Positions 1 to 11,391 of a stretch of DNA of 64,000 nucleotides are shown in pieces. The position numbers and the translations under genes were made by a program. The notes beneath the pieces were generated by a model. That model was not told where the DNA came from. It was given only the letters and a program-made list of their open reading frames with translations, and ran no database searches. Source of the DNA: Zizania palustris. Taxonomy: Eukaryota; Streptophyta; Magnoliopsida; Poales; Poaceae. Positions within the stretch are counted from its first letter, which is position 1, and each line of letters begins with the position of its first letter. Location of the stretch: positions 11,476,342-11,540,341 of the forward strand of contig JAAALK010000289.1 in assembly GCA_019279435.1 (NCBI GenBank), read 5' to 3'.

Positions 1-2924
1 TTATCACAGAAAAGTGGAACACTCTTATAATCTAACCCGAAATCCCGCAAAGTGGAAACCATCCACAAAATCTGAGAGCAACAGCTAGCTGCAGCAACAT
101 ATTCGGCCTCAGCCGTTGATTGTGCAACACTAGACTGTTTGCGGGAAGACCAGCAAACCAGAGACGTACCCAGAAAATGACAAGTACTAGAGGTACTCTT
201 CCTATCAATTCTACACCCAGCAAAATCCGCATCTGAATAGCCTCTAAGACATAAAGATGAAGACGATGAATACCATATGCCAAATTCAAGGGTGTGTTTG
301 AGATACCTTAGGATGCGCTTTACCGCTTGGCGGTGCGAAGCTCGTGGCGAAGCCTGAAAACGAGCGCACAAACACACAGCGAAGTGTATGTCCGGCCTCG
401 TGGCAGTCAAGTAGAGGAGGGAGCCGATCATGCTCCGGAACTCCTTCTGATCTACGGCTTCTCCATCTTCATCAGGGTCCAATGCTACAGATGTAGCCAT
501 TGGAGTGGCGAGGGGCTTCGCATCGGACATGTCAAACTTCTTGAGCAGGTCCTTGGTGTACTTCGTCTGGTGGATGAAAGTACCTTGTTTGCTTTGCTTG
601 ATTTGCAAACCAAGGAAAAAGGTGAGTTCACCCATCATCGACATTTCAAACTCCCTGCTCATGGTATCTGCAAACTCGGCAACCAAAGCATGAGAAGAGC
701 CACCAAAGATGATATCATCCACATAAATCTGAACTAGGAGGAAATCTTTGCCATGCTTGAGAGTAAACAAAGTTTTATCAACAGAGCCCATCAAATACCC
801 TCGCTCAAGCAGAAAAGACTTAAGTCTATCATACCAAGCCCGAGGGGCCTGCTTGAGTCCATCAAGAGCCTTATGAAGTTTAAGGACTTTATGTGGGTAC
901 TTGGGGTTTTCAAAACCAGGGGGTTGTTTTACATAAACATCTTCACCTATGAAGCCATTAAGAAAAGCACTTTTGACATCCATTTGATAGAGTTTGAATC
1001 CCCGGGATGTCGCAAAGGCAAGCAAAATCCTAATGGCCTCAAGGCGAGCAACAGGTGCAAAAGTTTTAGTAAAATCAATCCCTTCTAGTTGAGAAAAGCC
1101 CTGAGCTACAAGTCTAGCCTTATTTCTAACAATTGTTCCATCCTCCCCTTGTTTATTTTTGAAAATCCATTTTGTTCCAATGAAATGAACATTTGGTGGA
1201 GGATCAACTAAAGTCCAGACTTGGTTTCTCTCAAAATTTTCAAGCTCTTCATGCATGGCATTGATCCAACTAGAATCAGAAAGTGCATGACTAACATCTA
1301 AAGGCTCGAAAGAAGCAACAAAAGCAGCATTAGTGAAATGAGCGTGAGAACGTGTTACCCTTTGATCAAGCTCACCAATGATCTGCTCGGGAGGGTGCAT
1401 CCTTTGGACATGATGTGGAGCCTCGCGGCGGGATGCAGTCTCCCCCTCAACTTGTGCGTTGGTGTGGTCCAAGATGACCGATGTTGAGGTAGTCGCTTCG
1501 GGACCTCGTGCCGAAGTAGTTGAAGCGGGGTCAGCTTCGGGGGATGATGTCGAGGGTAGTAGGAGATCATCCTCGAATTCTCCGGGATCTTCGTCTTCGA
1601 ATAAGGTCTGTTCCATGTCGTGTTTCATTTGCCTGTTCAAGAGCAGAACTAACAGAGGGGGTTGATTCATCAAAAGTCACATCACATGACTCGATGACAG
1701 TGTTAGTTTCCAAGTTATAAACACGATAAGAATGACCATGAGTAGTATAACCCAAAAGATCCCGTCAGAAGATCGCGACTCAAATTTATCCAAGTTACCA
1801 CGTTTTAGGATAAAGCAGCGACAGCCAAAAACTCGAAGATGAGTAACCTTGGGCTGTCTCCCAAAATGCAGCTCATAAGATGTCAAGTTTAAAATTGAGC
1901 GCAAGAAAATTCGGTTTGAGATGTAACATGCTGTGTTCATGGCCTCAGCCCAGAATTTTCTAGGAGTCCTATGCTCATCAAGCATCGTCCTAGCCATCTC
2001 AACCAAAGTGCGGTTCTTCCTCTCAACAACACCGTTCTGTTGAGGAACCCGCGGAGCAGAGAATTGATGTTCTATGCCATGCTCCATGCAAAAGTCAACA
2101 AAGAGACTATTTTTGAACTCGGTGCCATTATCGCTTCGAATGAATTTTAATGCACCAGGGAGTTCAGTAAAAAGTCTCAAAGCCAAGCTCCGAAAGTGTG
2201 AAAACACTTCATCCTTGCTGGCAAGAAAGAAGACCCAAGAGTAGCGAGAGAAATCGTCGACAATAACTAAAACATACCACTTGCCGCCTAAAGAACTAAC
2301 CCGAGAAGGACCTACAGTGTCCATATGGAGGAGTTCTCCGGGTTGTTCAGTCATCACTGTGGTGACTGTCGAATGCGAAGCAGCAATCATTTTTCCATGT
2401 CGACATGGAGCGCAAACTAAATTCTTCTCAAACTTGAGCTTGGGCAATCCTCGGATCAAACCTAGGGCGCTCAGACGAGCGAGCAACTCAAAGCTCATAT
2501 GCCCTAGTCTCCTATGCCACTTCCAAAGCTCAGAAGTCGAATGTGCAACAAGACAATGAGAAGAACCAGACGACTCTGAAAAATCGGCTCCAAAAACTCT
2601 CCCAACCCTAAAGATCTTACACACCACAACGCCATCAGAATTGAGCACTTGCGAAGTATCGCGATGAAATCGCACTTCGAAGCCCTCATCAAGCAACTGA
2701 GATACAGACAGCAGATTGTATCCCAGGTTCTCAACCAAAGCAACATCTTTGAGAGTGAAGTTCGAATTAATTCTTACCACACCTTTACCTTTCACTCTAC
2801 TCCTTCGATTGTTTCCGAAGGTGATATGTTCCCTTTGCTTGGTTGTGGTGAGGCTGGAGAACCATGCTGCATCTCCGGTCATGTGGCGCGAACAACCGGA
2901 GTCCATGATCCACGTGCCCTCCAA
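1..2924 (-). pseudogene. Copia A pol: GAG-pre-integrase, integrase, RT and RNase H (partial)
   Basis: In order on the minus strand: the protease-end motif WIMDSGCSRHMTG near 2915, the GAG-pre-integrase zinc region (HRRLGH near 2510, CAPCRHGKM near 2400), and an integrase core with VDDFSRY (about 2260), SDNGTEF (about 2130) and QQNGVVERKNRT (about 2020), which supplies the D-D-E residues. RT follows from about 1180, with FAPVARLEAIR, YQMDVKSAFLNG and the catalytic YVDD box near 706-717. RNase H (YSDADFAG, STAEAEY) continues to base 1. A one-base deletion near 1757 shifts the frame, and a second indel near 1640 restores it, so integrase and RT share one frame. The RT-RNase H frame is open from about 1640 to the window edge. 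The usual ALYGLKQ motif reads ALDGLKQ here. Confidence 0.9.
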
Positions 2925-2939
2925 GCCTCGACCTGTCGC

Positions 2940-5401
2940 CTACACATGATGAGAATGTCTCGATCGCTCAGTGCTGGGGTGAGTAAAATAATGACGAGGC
3001 ATCCAGCACTGAGTGACACGAGTAGTAGGCACAGTAAAAGTAGATGGTCTACGCACATAATAATCAGAATGATGCAAAGTGCGAGGTCTACCTACAAGCA
3101 AAGAACGCAAAGCATGACGAGGTCTCCTACTCTGACGAGGTACAAAGCTACTCGCCCGAGGTCTACCGCCATATGGAACATGGTGAACACCTCGAGCAGC
3201 AAAACCTCTCCGAGAAGCACGAGGAGCCTCGAAAACAGGACGAGAGTAATACTCAGACTCATGCATACCTAAAGATGGGTAGTGCATGTCCTGATAGCTC
3301 ATCGCCTGTGCACGTCGCTCATCCTTGATGCGACGGAAACAGAAGCCAATCAAATGACCTGCCTGCTGACAATAAGAACAATGAAACACTCTCCTGGGGG
3401 CACTCTCATGGGTCACAGGAGCAACTCTCACAGGCTCCTTAGGTTTCTTCTGAGTGGTTTTCTTGGGAGGATTTTTCTTGGTAGGAGGTGTGGTTTTCTT
3501 TGGTGGATGGGTAGGCTTTTTGGCTGATGGGGTGTCCAACAGAGCTCTCTCTTTCTCTAGGGTGGTGGGAGAGGTAAAAATAGTTTTGGTCTTACTGTCT
3601 GAAGCTATCTTCTCAAAACCCAAACCTAGAGCTACCCCTGCTCTGTCAGCACACAACTTGGTTTTGGCCAAGAGCAAATCCATCCGACCCTTCCCTTCAG
3701 TGCATTTGTTTACCACGGAAAGAAGGTATTCATTTTCTGACATGAGGTTCTCAGCTCGCTCTCTAACAGTGCCTAGCTGGTCCTTAAGGGTAATGCAAGT
3801 GTCACAAACAGGTTGCACATCCTTAGAACTACCGGCCCTCTCCAATCTAGCCTCCAAATCATGAACATGCTTATCACGTAAATTAATGCTATCGCGTAAT
3901 AAAGAGCAGTTCATGCAGTCAATAATATCATGAGGTCTAGAATCCACCTCCAAAAGCTGCTTCTGTGCAGTCTCAAGCTCAGAAAGAGTTTGAGCATGAA
4001 CAGAACGCAACTGAGCAAGCTCACTCATGACAACAGAACAGGACTCACATTCAGCATCATCAAACTTAGACTTAAGCATGGCATATTCAGTAGAAATATT
4101 TTCTAGCCTAAGTCTAAGGTCTTTTCTTTCTCTAGCGGCTTGCACAAGTAATCTATCCTGACCAAGCACTACTTCATTCAGCTCATCTAATTTAATTAGA
4201 AGCTGGTCAGATGATAGGTTTACCTCAGATGAGTCAAGCTCATCGCCGCTGTGATCGCTGTCGGCCATGAAGCAAAGGCCGGTGAAGACACGTCCCTTCT
4301 TGTCCTTCTTGTCCTCCTTCTTTGGGGACTCCTCCTCCTCAGAGCTCGACTCCTCAGTTGAGGATGTGTCGATGTCGCTGAGAGCAGCAACAAAGGCTCT
4401 GGAAGCGGCCTTGGCTACTTTTTTAGCCATCTTGCCGCGCTTGCCCTTCACAAAGGGCTTCCTCTCCTTTTTGTGGTATTTGGGGCGGTCGCTCTCATCT
4501 CTCTTCTTGATTTTGGGGCAATTGGCCTTAATATGAGAGGTGTCGCCACATTCATAGCAACCACTAAAACCAGTTCTCCTCTGATCCCGTCTTTCATGAT
4601 GAAAGCGGATGAACCTCCGGGCAATGAGAGCAAGCTCATCATCAGCTAGAGTGTCCACCTGCTCCTTTGTGACGGAGACCAGAGAGGACAAAGCAAAACC
4701 ATCTGCAAAAACACAAGTACCAGATGTGCTTGGTTCTGCAGTGGTGCCACGGCTAGTGCTAGAAACCAATGCCAATGGCTGTGGCAAAGAGCTTCTGTGC
4801 ACAGCAAGAGATGCCTTAGCAATCTCTGTGGACTTCAGCTTGCTAAAGAGCTATCACAGGTCAAAGTGTCATAGCCTGTGGACTCCTCAATGCTGGATAT
4901 ATTCACTTCCCATATGCTACGGTCAAGAGCATAGAGAAGCTTGATAGCCCTATCATGATCACTGTAAGCAAGCGTCCCGTTGGATCGCAAGTTACTCACT
5001 ATCGCGTCAAAGCGAGAAAACATGGCATCTACAGATTCACCAGGTGCCTGCACAAACAGCTGATACTGTTGATTGTAGGTGCTTTGGCGCCTGGCCTTAA
5101 TCTGAGCAGAGCCCTCATGAAAGACAGTGAGTGTTGTCCAAATTTCCCTAGCAGTCCTAAGGTGCTGCACCCTATCGAACTCACTTCTACTCAAACCGAT
5201 GAACAGTATGTTTCTTGCCTTGGAATTGGCAATATACTGATCCTTCTCAGTCTGAGAGGTGTGAGTCTCAGGGATGGAGTATTGTGAGTCCACAATCTCC
5301 CAAATTGCATTTCCTTGGCTTAATAAGTAAGCCTCCATGCGCACCTTCCAGTATGCAAAGTCTGTCCCATCGAACAGAGGAATTTTACTGCATCTATCCA
5401 T
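2940..5401 (-). pseudogene. Copia A gag polyprotein (one frameshift)
   Basis: Structural gag protein that forms the particle and binds RNA. The N-terminal part (5401-4835) starts MDRCSKIPLFDGTDFAYWK and holds the copia gag core (UBN2-like, with SEFDRVQHL and AREIW). A one-base deletion near 4850 moves the frame; the rest continues from 4802. It has a zinc knuckle, CYECGDTSHIKANC (about 4565-4520), a Ser/Glu-rich acidic stretch, a coiled-coil region (about 4210-3650), a Pro/Lys/Thr-rich basic stretch and a second Cys/His motif, CSYCQQAGHLIGFC (about 3385-3340). A long gag with a coiled-coil tail is typical of SIRE/Maximus elements. The gag frame ends at a TAG at 2940, in phase with pol. This may be a mutation or the normal gag-pol stop. 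Confidence 0.88.
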
Positions 5402-5451
5402 GTCGCCAACAGATCACAAAACCAGTTAAGGTCAACTGGTGATCTTAACCT

Positions 5452-5463
5452 GCTCTGATACCA
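5452..5463 (-). other. Primer binding site of copia A
   Basis: On the minus strand the site reads TGGTATCAGAGC, the complement of the 3' end of plant initiator Met-tRNA, which primes minus-strand cDNA in Ty1/copia elements. It lies two bases from the LTR end at 5466, the normal spacing, and so fixes the LTR boundary. Confidence 0.93.
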
Positions 5464-5465
5464 AT

Positions 5466-7424
5466 TGTTGGACCGGAAACGGCGACCAGAGGGGGGGGTG
5501 AATGGGAGCTTTTAAAATTTCGGGCTGAAAACTAGCCTTCGGTTTCAGTTCTGTCTCCTGCGGAACAGGCTTCGAACACTACCTTCGAAGGTCTGGTTCG
5601 GAGGTACTTCGACACCTTCGAACACAGGCTTCGGAGGAACAAAAGTTCGAAGCCAAGAAGACTTCGCTCCACTTACAACCCTCGAAAATCTACTCTGCTA
5701 AGTCAGTGCAGGCTCCGCACACGAGGTGCTTTGTGCAGGCTTCGCACTTCACCCTTCGCAAGAGTGGACAGCCCTCTGAGGACTTCGACCAAGTACTTGG
5801 CGACAGCAACTAGTGCTGGGCTTCGTACGCGAAGGTCTACACGCACACTAAATGGACTATGCTAAGGGCTTCCACACAAGAAGCACTACGGGAAACGATC
5901 AGGGCTTCGCTAGTAAGCAGCGAGGTCTAGCCTCGTGTTACACAGAGCGATAGCACACTGAAAAACACACTTCGCGAGAAAAACACCCTTCGCCAAGACA
6001 GGCCTCGGTGAACTAAGAACTAGCGAGGTATGCAACGCGAGCTCAAGCAAAAAGCACAAAGAAGCAGGGCTTCGCCGCTTGAACAAGGAACACAAAATAT
6101 ATTGAACTCTGGATGAAAACCAGCGAGGTCTGTGTGTACAGGAGCTCAACAGTAAATGCTCAAAGTGTTAAATGTTACCTACCGACCCCCATATTTATAG
6201 CCCACAGTTCATCCAAAGGAATTGACTACACTACCCCTAGGGTTTACATTCATTTTGTCTCTACAGAACTAAGGGGTACAAAAGGTAGTCCACCTTTATT
6301 CTGGAGGCTTCTCTGTCAGCATTGCAGAGGGGACAGTGTCAGCCTTTTACAGAACAGACAGTGTCAGCCTTTACAGTGTTGACTTCTGGAACCTCCCTTC
6401 GCACCGGAGGGTGCGGTAGCTTCGGCGAGAAGCCTGCAGCCTGTTGGCCTTCGCTCCGCCGAAGAAGTCCTTCGATACAGTGACGGTTTTAAGCCGAAGC
6501 CGTCAAAGCTCTTGGGCCTTCGCACCACCACCTCCGGAGTGGATCACCACGGCTTCGCAGCTACTCCCAGCTCGAACACCGTACATCCGTGTACCGAAGC
6601 CATGCATGGCCGAAGCACCTCAAGTCAACCTCACTCCGAAGCCCCACCTTCGGAGTACCACCCTTCGAAGTCCCTCCTTCGTCCAAGGCCTCCGCATGAA
6701 GCATTCCATGAGCACTCCGTCGCAGTGCCTCACTCTGAGCACACTCCTCGACGAGCCTCACCCGGACCATGCCTTCTATGCGCCTCGACTTCTGAGACCT
6801 TCGTCGGGCACCTTCGAGTGTCTCCCTCCGGAGCACACTTCGAACACCTTGCCTCCGCAGAGGACTTGGTCTACCAACTCCGAAGTCACTCCATCCGGAG
6901 TACCTTCGAAGTGCCTCACCTCCGAGGACTTTGTCTCGGAGTACCTTCAGCCGGAGCCACGCTCCCCACTCTCTGCCTTCACCTGGCACGCCTCGACCCG
7001 AGGACCGACCCGGACTACCTTCGCAGCCACCGTGACGGAGCTCCCCGCTCCCCTGGCATCAAGCCTCCCGCTTGACCCAGGTTCACCTGGCTCGAACCTT
7101 GTCCGTCGCCTCCGAAGTCCCTGCGCACCACAGAAAAGCAAACAAGTGTATCCAGTACTCTGGAGACCTCTCCGGGTTAGCAACCTCCGATACACACTCC
7201 GGTGTACCGCCCAAAATACCGAAGCCATCGGTACGAGCCTAGTCATCACGTACTGTCGAACCCCTCCGACGAGCACACTCCGCTGCACAGCTGCAGCAAG
7301 CAAACACCTCCGAACACCCTTCGGAGAACCACCTCCGAAACCCCTTCGGAGGTACCCTTCGAATCAGAGGGTAAAATCCTGTCAATCACTCATCACAAAC
7401 ACCGAAACCACCCTTGGTTTCTCA
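5466..7424 (-). repeat. 5' LTR of copia A (1959 bp)
   Basis: Read on the minus strand it starts TGAGAAACC and ends TCCAACA, next to the primer binding site. The first bases form an inverted repeat (GAAACC, six bases, GGTTTC), followed by the TGATGAGTGATTGACA motif shared by all copia LTRs here. A TATA box (TATAAATA, plus positions 6199-6192) is the likely promoter. The 3' end carries the CACCCCCCTCTGGTCGCC-like segment seen in the other copia LTRs. The sequence is rich in TTCGAAG-type words. Long plus-strand ORFs across it (for example 6444-7445) are compositional and not credible genes. Confidence 0.9.
6192..6199 (-). promoter_or_regulatory. TATA box of copia A LTR
   Basis: TATAAATA on the minus strand in the context GGGCTATAAATATGGGG. 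The related Y LTR has the same box at 21607-21600, which supports a functional promoter. The transcription start would lie about 30 bases downstream, near 6160. That start is inferred. Confidence 0.65.
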
Positions 7425-10400
7425 ATATTCATTTCAATTTGGTAAAGACTTGCCTCCAAAAGTTGCTGCCTCCTTAGAAAAAGTAGTTGAGGAAAATTTG
7501 GATGTCTTTGCTTGGTCTGATGAAGACATCATCGGAGTCAGTCGAGACATTATTGAACATAGTCTACTTGTGAACCCGAAGGCTCGGCCTGTTAGGCAAG
7601 GACTCCGGAAGATGTCTGCGGAGAGAGCTGTCCTTGCTAAAGACGAAGTTGAAAAGTTGCTGAAGGCTGGGATTATCAGGGAAGTGGCTCATACGGAGTG
7701 GTTAGCCAACCCAGTCTTCGTTAAGAAGAAATCTTCAGGGAAGTGGCGCATGTGTATTGATTTTACATCTCTGAATAAAGCACGCCCCCGTGACCCCTAC
7801 CCCATGCCCCGCATTGATCAGTTGGTCGACTCCACTGCTGGTTCAGAGTTATTAAGCTTCCTCGACGCGTATTCCGACTATCATCAAATTTGGTTGAAGC
7901 GCGAAGATGAAATCAAGACAAGCTTCGTAACTCCTTTAGGAGTCTTTTGTTATGTAAAAATGCCTTTTGGCTAAAGAAATGCCGGGGCTACATTTTTGAG
8001 GTTAATTGCTAAGGCTCTAGGTCATCAATTAGGTCGTAATGTAGAGGCCTATATGGATGATATTGTAATAAAGAGTGCTTTAAAGCACCAACATAGCCTA
8101 GACTTAGTAGAAACATTCAATAGCCTTCGGGCATGTGGGATCCGTCTCAACCCCGAAAAATATATCTTCGGGGCGCAGGCTGGAAAATTGTTAGGGTACC
8201 TAGTTTCAAGTAGAGGGATCGAAGCTAGCCCCACTCAAATAACTGCGTTGCAGAAGATGGCTCCCCAGAGAATTTAAAGCAAGTGCAAAAGCTGACCGGT
8301 CGTCTAGCAGCACTTAGCAGATTTCTGGCAAGGTCTGCGGAGAGAAGTTTGCCTATTTTCAAAGCATTGAAAGGGTCCGAAGATTTTGCATGGACACCGG
8401 AGTGTCAAAAGAGCTTCGAAGATATTAAAAATTATCTCAGTAACCTTGCTACACTCACGGTGCCTATTGCGGACGAAACCCTACTGCTCTACCTTGCAGC
8501 TACTGGCTCTGCTGTCAGTGCAGTCCTTGTCAGAGAGGTTGATTTCAACGGGAAGTTGGTACAAAATCCAGTTTACTTTGTGTCCGAAGCATTGTCCGGA
8601 GCAAAAACAAGATATTCCGAGCTTGAGAAATTCGTTTATGCTCTGATAATGGCTTCGAGGAAGTTAAGACATTATTTTTTGGCACAGAATGTCATTGTAC
8701 CAACTTCGTACCCTTTAGGAGATATGCTCCGAAGTAAGGATTCCACTGGAAGAATTAGGAAGTGGGCTGTTGAGTTAGCACCCTTCGGCATATCTTTTCT
8801 GGCAAGAACAGCAATTAAGTCGCAAGTATTGGCCGACTTCGTGGCAGAGTGGACTCCCCCTGCAGCATGGGCTCCGGAGAAGCCAAGTGAAGAAATTTGG
8901 ACTATTTACTCTGATGGAGCCTTCCAAGCATCTGGAGCAGGCGTTGGAGCTGTGATAATTTCGCCTTCAGGGCAAAAGGCAATGTACTCCGCAAGACTCA
9001 ACTTTAAGTCTACCAATAATACAGCGGAGTATGAGGGAATTTTATTGGGACTTCGAAAGGCACGTGCTCTAGGGGCTACAAGAGTCGTTATTAAAACAGA
9101 TTCTCAGATTGTAGCAGGGCACGTAGACAAAAGTTTCCAAGTCCGGCATCCACAGCTTGCAAAGTACTTAGAAGAAATCCGAAAGATCGAAGCAGCATTT
9201 AAAGGGATTTCCATTCGGAGTATACCTAGAGCAGACAATATGCAAGTTGACATCTTAGCAAAAGCTGCAGCCGGAGCTATGGACATACCCGAAGAAGCTT
9301 TTTATGAAGAACTCAGTACACCTTCGGTGCCACAAATTCCTACTGCGGAAGTCCTTTGCATTCCAAGTATAGATTGGCGAAGCTCAATCATGGAAGTGTT
9401 GCAAGGAGAGGCAAATATGTCCGAAGGGCCACAACTTTCGAGGTTAAAGCTTAGAACTCGGAATTATCAAATAATCAACGGTATTTTATACAAGGCCGGA
9501 GTATGTTCCCCTCTACTCCGATGTATATCTCAAGCCGAAGGTCAAGAAATTCTTCGAGAAATCCATGAAGGACTTTGCGGTAGCCATCTGGCCCCTCGAG
9601 CTTTGGCAGGAAAAACACTACGCCAGGTGCTTTATTGGCCTACAATAGTAGCTGATGCGGAGAGCTTGGTCCGCACTTGCCAAGGATGTCAGTGGATGGG
9701 ACGAAGGAGTCATTGCCCACCAACAGCCCTTCAAGTCATAGCTCCAGTATGGCCCATGGCTAGATGCAGCATGGATCTTATTGGTCCCTTCCCAACAGAA
9801 AAAGGAAATATGAAGTTCGTAGTGGTAGCAATTGAATACTTTTCAAAGTGGGTCTAAGCAGAGCCCCTAACAGCTATCACTTCGAACAATGTACATAAAT
9901 TTTTCTGGAAGAATATCATTTGCCGGTTCGGAGTGCCTAGACAACTCACAGTTGACAATGGAACACACTTCGACGCAGAACCTTTCAAGAAATTTTGTGA
10001 AAATCTAGGCATCCAGCTATGCTTTGCTGCAATGCGACATCCTCAGTCTAACGGAGCTGTAGAAAGAGCCAATGGTAATATTTTCTCAGGGCTAAATCGA
10101 AGGATAGTAGGATTGGCAAAAGGACTCTGGACCGAAGAACTTTCGAAGATTTTGTGGTCCATTCGGACCACTCAAACGAGGTCCACGGGTTTCACTCCAT
10201 TCAGACTATTATTCGGAGATGAAGCTATGACACCAACAGAGCTTAAAGGAGGATCACTTCGCAGCACCGAACTGGAAGTAGAAGGAGAAAGACAAGCTTC
10301 GCTAGATTTAACAGAGGAGACAAGACTTCGAGCTATGGCAAATTTGTCAAAGTATCAGCAGCAGACGAAGGCTTGGTTCGACCCGAAGGTCAGGATTAAT

Positions 10401-10586
10401 GAACTTAGGCTGGGTCATCTCGTTTTGCGAAGTATCATAGCACCAGGAAAATTAGGAAATAAATGGGAAGGTCCATACTTAATTGTTCGCTCAGGGCGTA
10501 CTGGTTCTTTTAAATTAGCTAATTTGGAAGGTGAAGAGTTAGCGCATACATGGCATGCAGAGCACCTAAAGCGATACTTCGCATAA
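7425..10586 (+). pseudogene. Gypsy A pol: RT, two RNase H domains, integrase (broken)
   Basis: The frame starts inside pol at FQFGKDLPPKVAAS, because copia A interrupts the upstream half. RT has the WRMCIDFTSLNKA block (about 7742), FLDAYSDYHQI (about 7857) and YMDD (about 8050). Next comes a native RNase H whose first catalytic Asp is missing (LYLAAT near 8490), then an archaeal-type RNase H with YSDGA, AEYEG and KTDSQ (about 8910-9100). Integrase has an HHCC zinc finger (CQGCQWMG near 9685), MDLIGPF, VDNGTHF and NGAVERANG. The frame is broken by a TAA at about 7972 (TTA to TAA compared with gypsy D), a frameshift near 8265, and a TAA near 9855 where B and D have GAA. The product ends EHLKRYFA, as in B and D. 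Confidence 0.92.
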
Positions 10587-10793
10587 GGGCTCCTTCTAAT
10601 CATTTGTAAGCACTTTCCGAATTAATAAAGCATATGGTTCAGATAATGCCTACCCCTGATAAACTTCCCACTTCCGAGTGGACGCACTGAAATAGCGGAG
10701 TTGACCGAGAGGGAAGTGTCATTAATTTGTATCATATTTTCGGACTTCGGACCACTGGTCCGAAGTTTCCAAGGTGGTGGGCTGACATAATCC

Positions 10794-11022
10794 AGAGTCC
10801 AAGCCACCGGCTTGAAGACATCCGTAAAAGAGCCCGAGACCACAGAATGCGGAGTCCAAGCCAACGGCTGGAAGACATCCATAAAAAGAGTCCAAGGAGA
10901 CCAACTGATGCGGAGTCCAAGCCACCGGCTTGTAGGCATCCATAAAAAGAGTCCAAAGAGACCACTGCGAACTCCAAACCACTGGTTTGACTGAATTCGC
11001 AAAAAGAGCCGAAGGAGGCCAA
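10794..11022 (+). repeat. Hairpin tandem repeats in gypsy A 3' region (about 4 units)
   Basis: Four imperfect units of 57-61 bp start near 10794, 10851, 10912 and 10970. Each carries GGAGTCCAAGCC, a short loop, GGCTTG/GGCTGG, then GGCATCC or GACATCC and AAAAAGAG. The core AAGCC/GGCTT and the flanking GATGC/GCATC are inverted repeats, so each unit can fold into a hairpin. The block lies between the pol stop and the antisense gene. The rest of 10587-11391 is non-coding spacer with no other recognisable feature. Confidence 0.8.
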
Positions 11023-11391
11023 AACAAAACAGAGTTTGAGCCATGAGCTTCGAATGTCTGTTAAGAAAGTCCAAAGTGACAAATTATCTAGGACACTAAA
11101 GTGTCCGGAAAGTTATCCAAAGTGATTTCTTTCAAAAACATAAGGTACTAAGTTACCAGTCTTCAGACTACAAATAGTCGAAGACATTTTATAAAATTTT
11201 AATCAATCTTTAAATTGCTGAGGGGCTCCGAACCCCAAAAATTGTACTCCTAAGTTTTTCTTTGCGCCTAACCATATTTGAATACAGTTCGAAGTTGCTT
11301 ACGCCCAAAGAGGGGCTAGTAAATAGGGAGACAATTTTAAATCGATATTTATTATTCGAACAAATATGATTACATCATGAAAAATTGGTAT

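Larger units (their letters stand above)
1..7424 (-). mobile_element. Copia A: SIRE/Maximus-type Ty1/copia element, 5' part, runs off the left edge
   Basis: A copia element read on the minus strand. In its own orientation: 5' LTR (7424 to 5466), a two-base spacer, a primer binding site matching the 3' end of initiator Met-tRNA (5463 to 5452), a long gag with two zinc-knuckle-like motifs, then protease/integrase and RT-RNase H in copia order. The 3' end and 3' LTR lie left of base 1. The LTR abuts gypsy pol sequence at 7424/7425, so the element is inserted in gypsy A; a duplication starting ATATT at 7425 is predicted but its partner is outside the window. Coding damage is limited to a few single-base indels and one stop at the gag-pol border, so this is a fairly young copy. 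The long gag and long LTR place it in the SIRE/Maximus lineage. Confidence 0.93.

Noticed and set aside
6444..7445. A 333-codon plus-strand ORF inside the copia A LTR
   Set aside because: It runs antisense through LTR text with strong TTCGAAG/CTCCG bias, has overlapping open frames on both strands, no domain, and crosses the LTR border into gypsy pol. The open frame is a product of composition.
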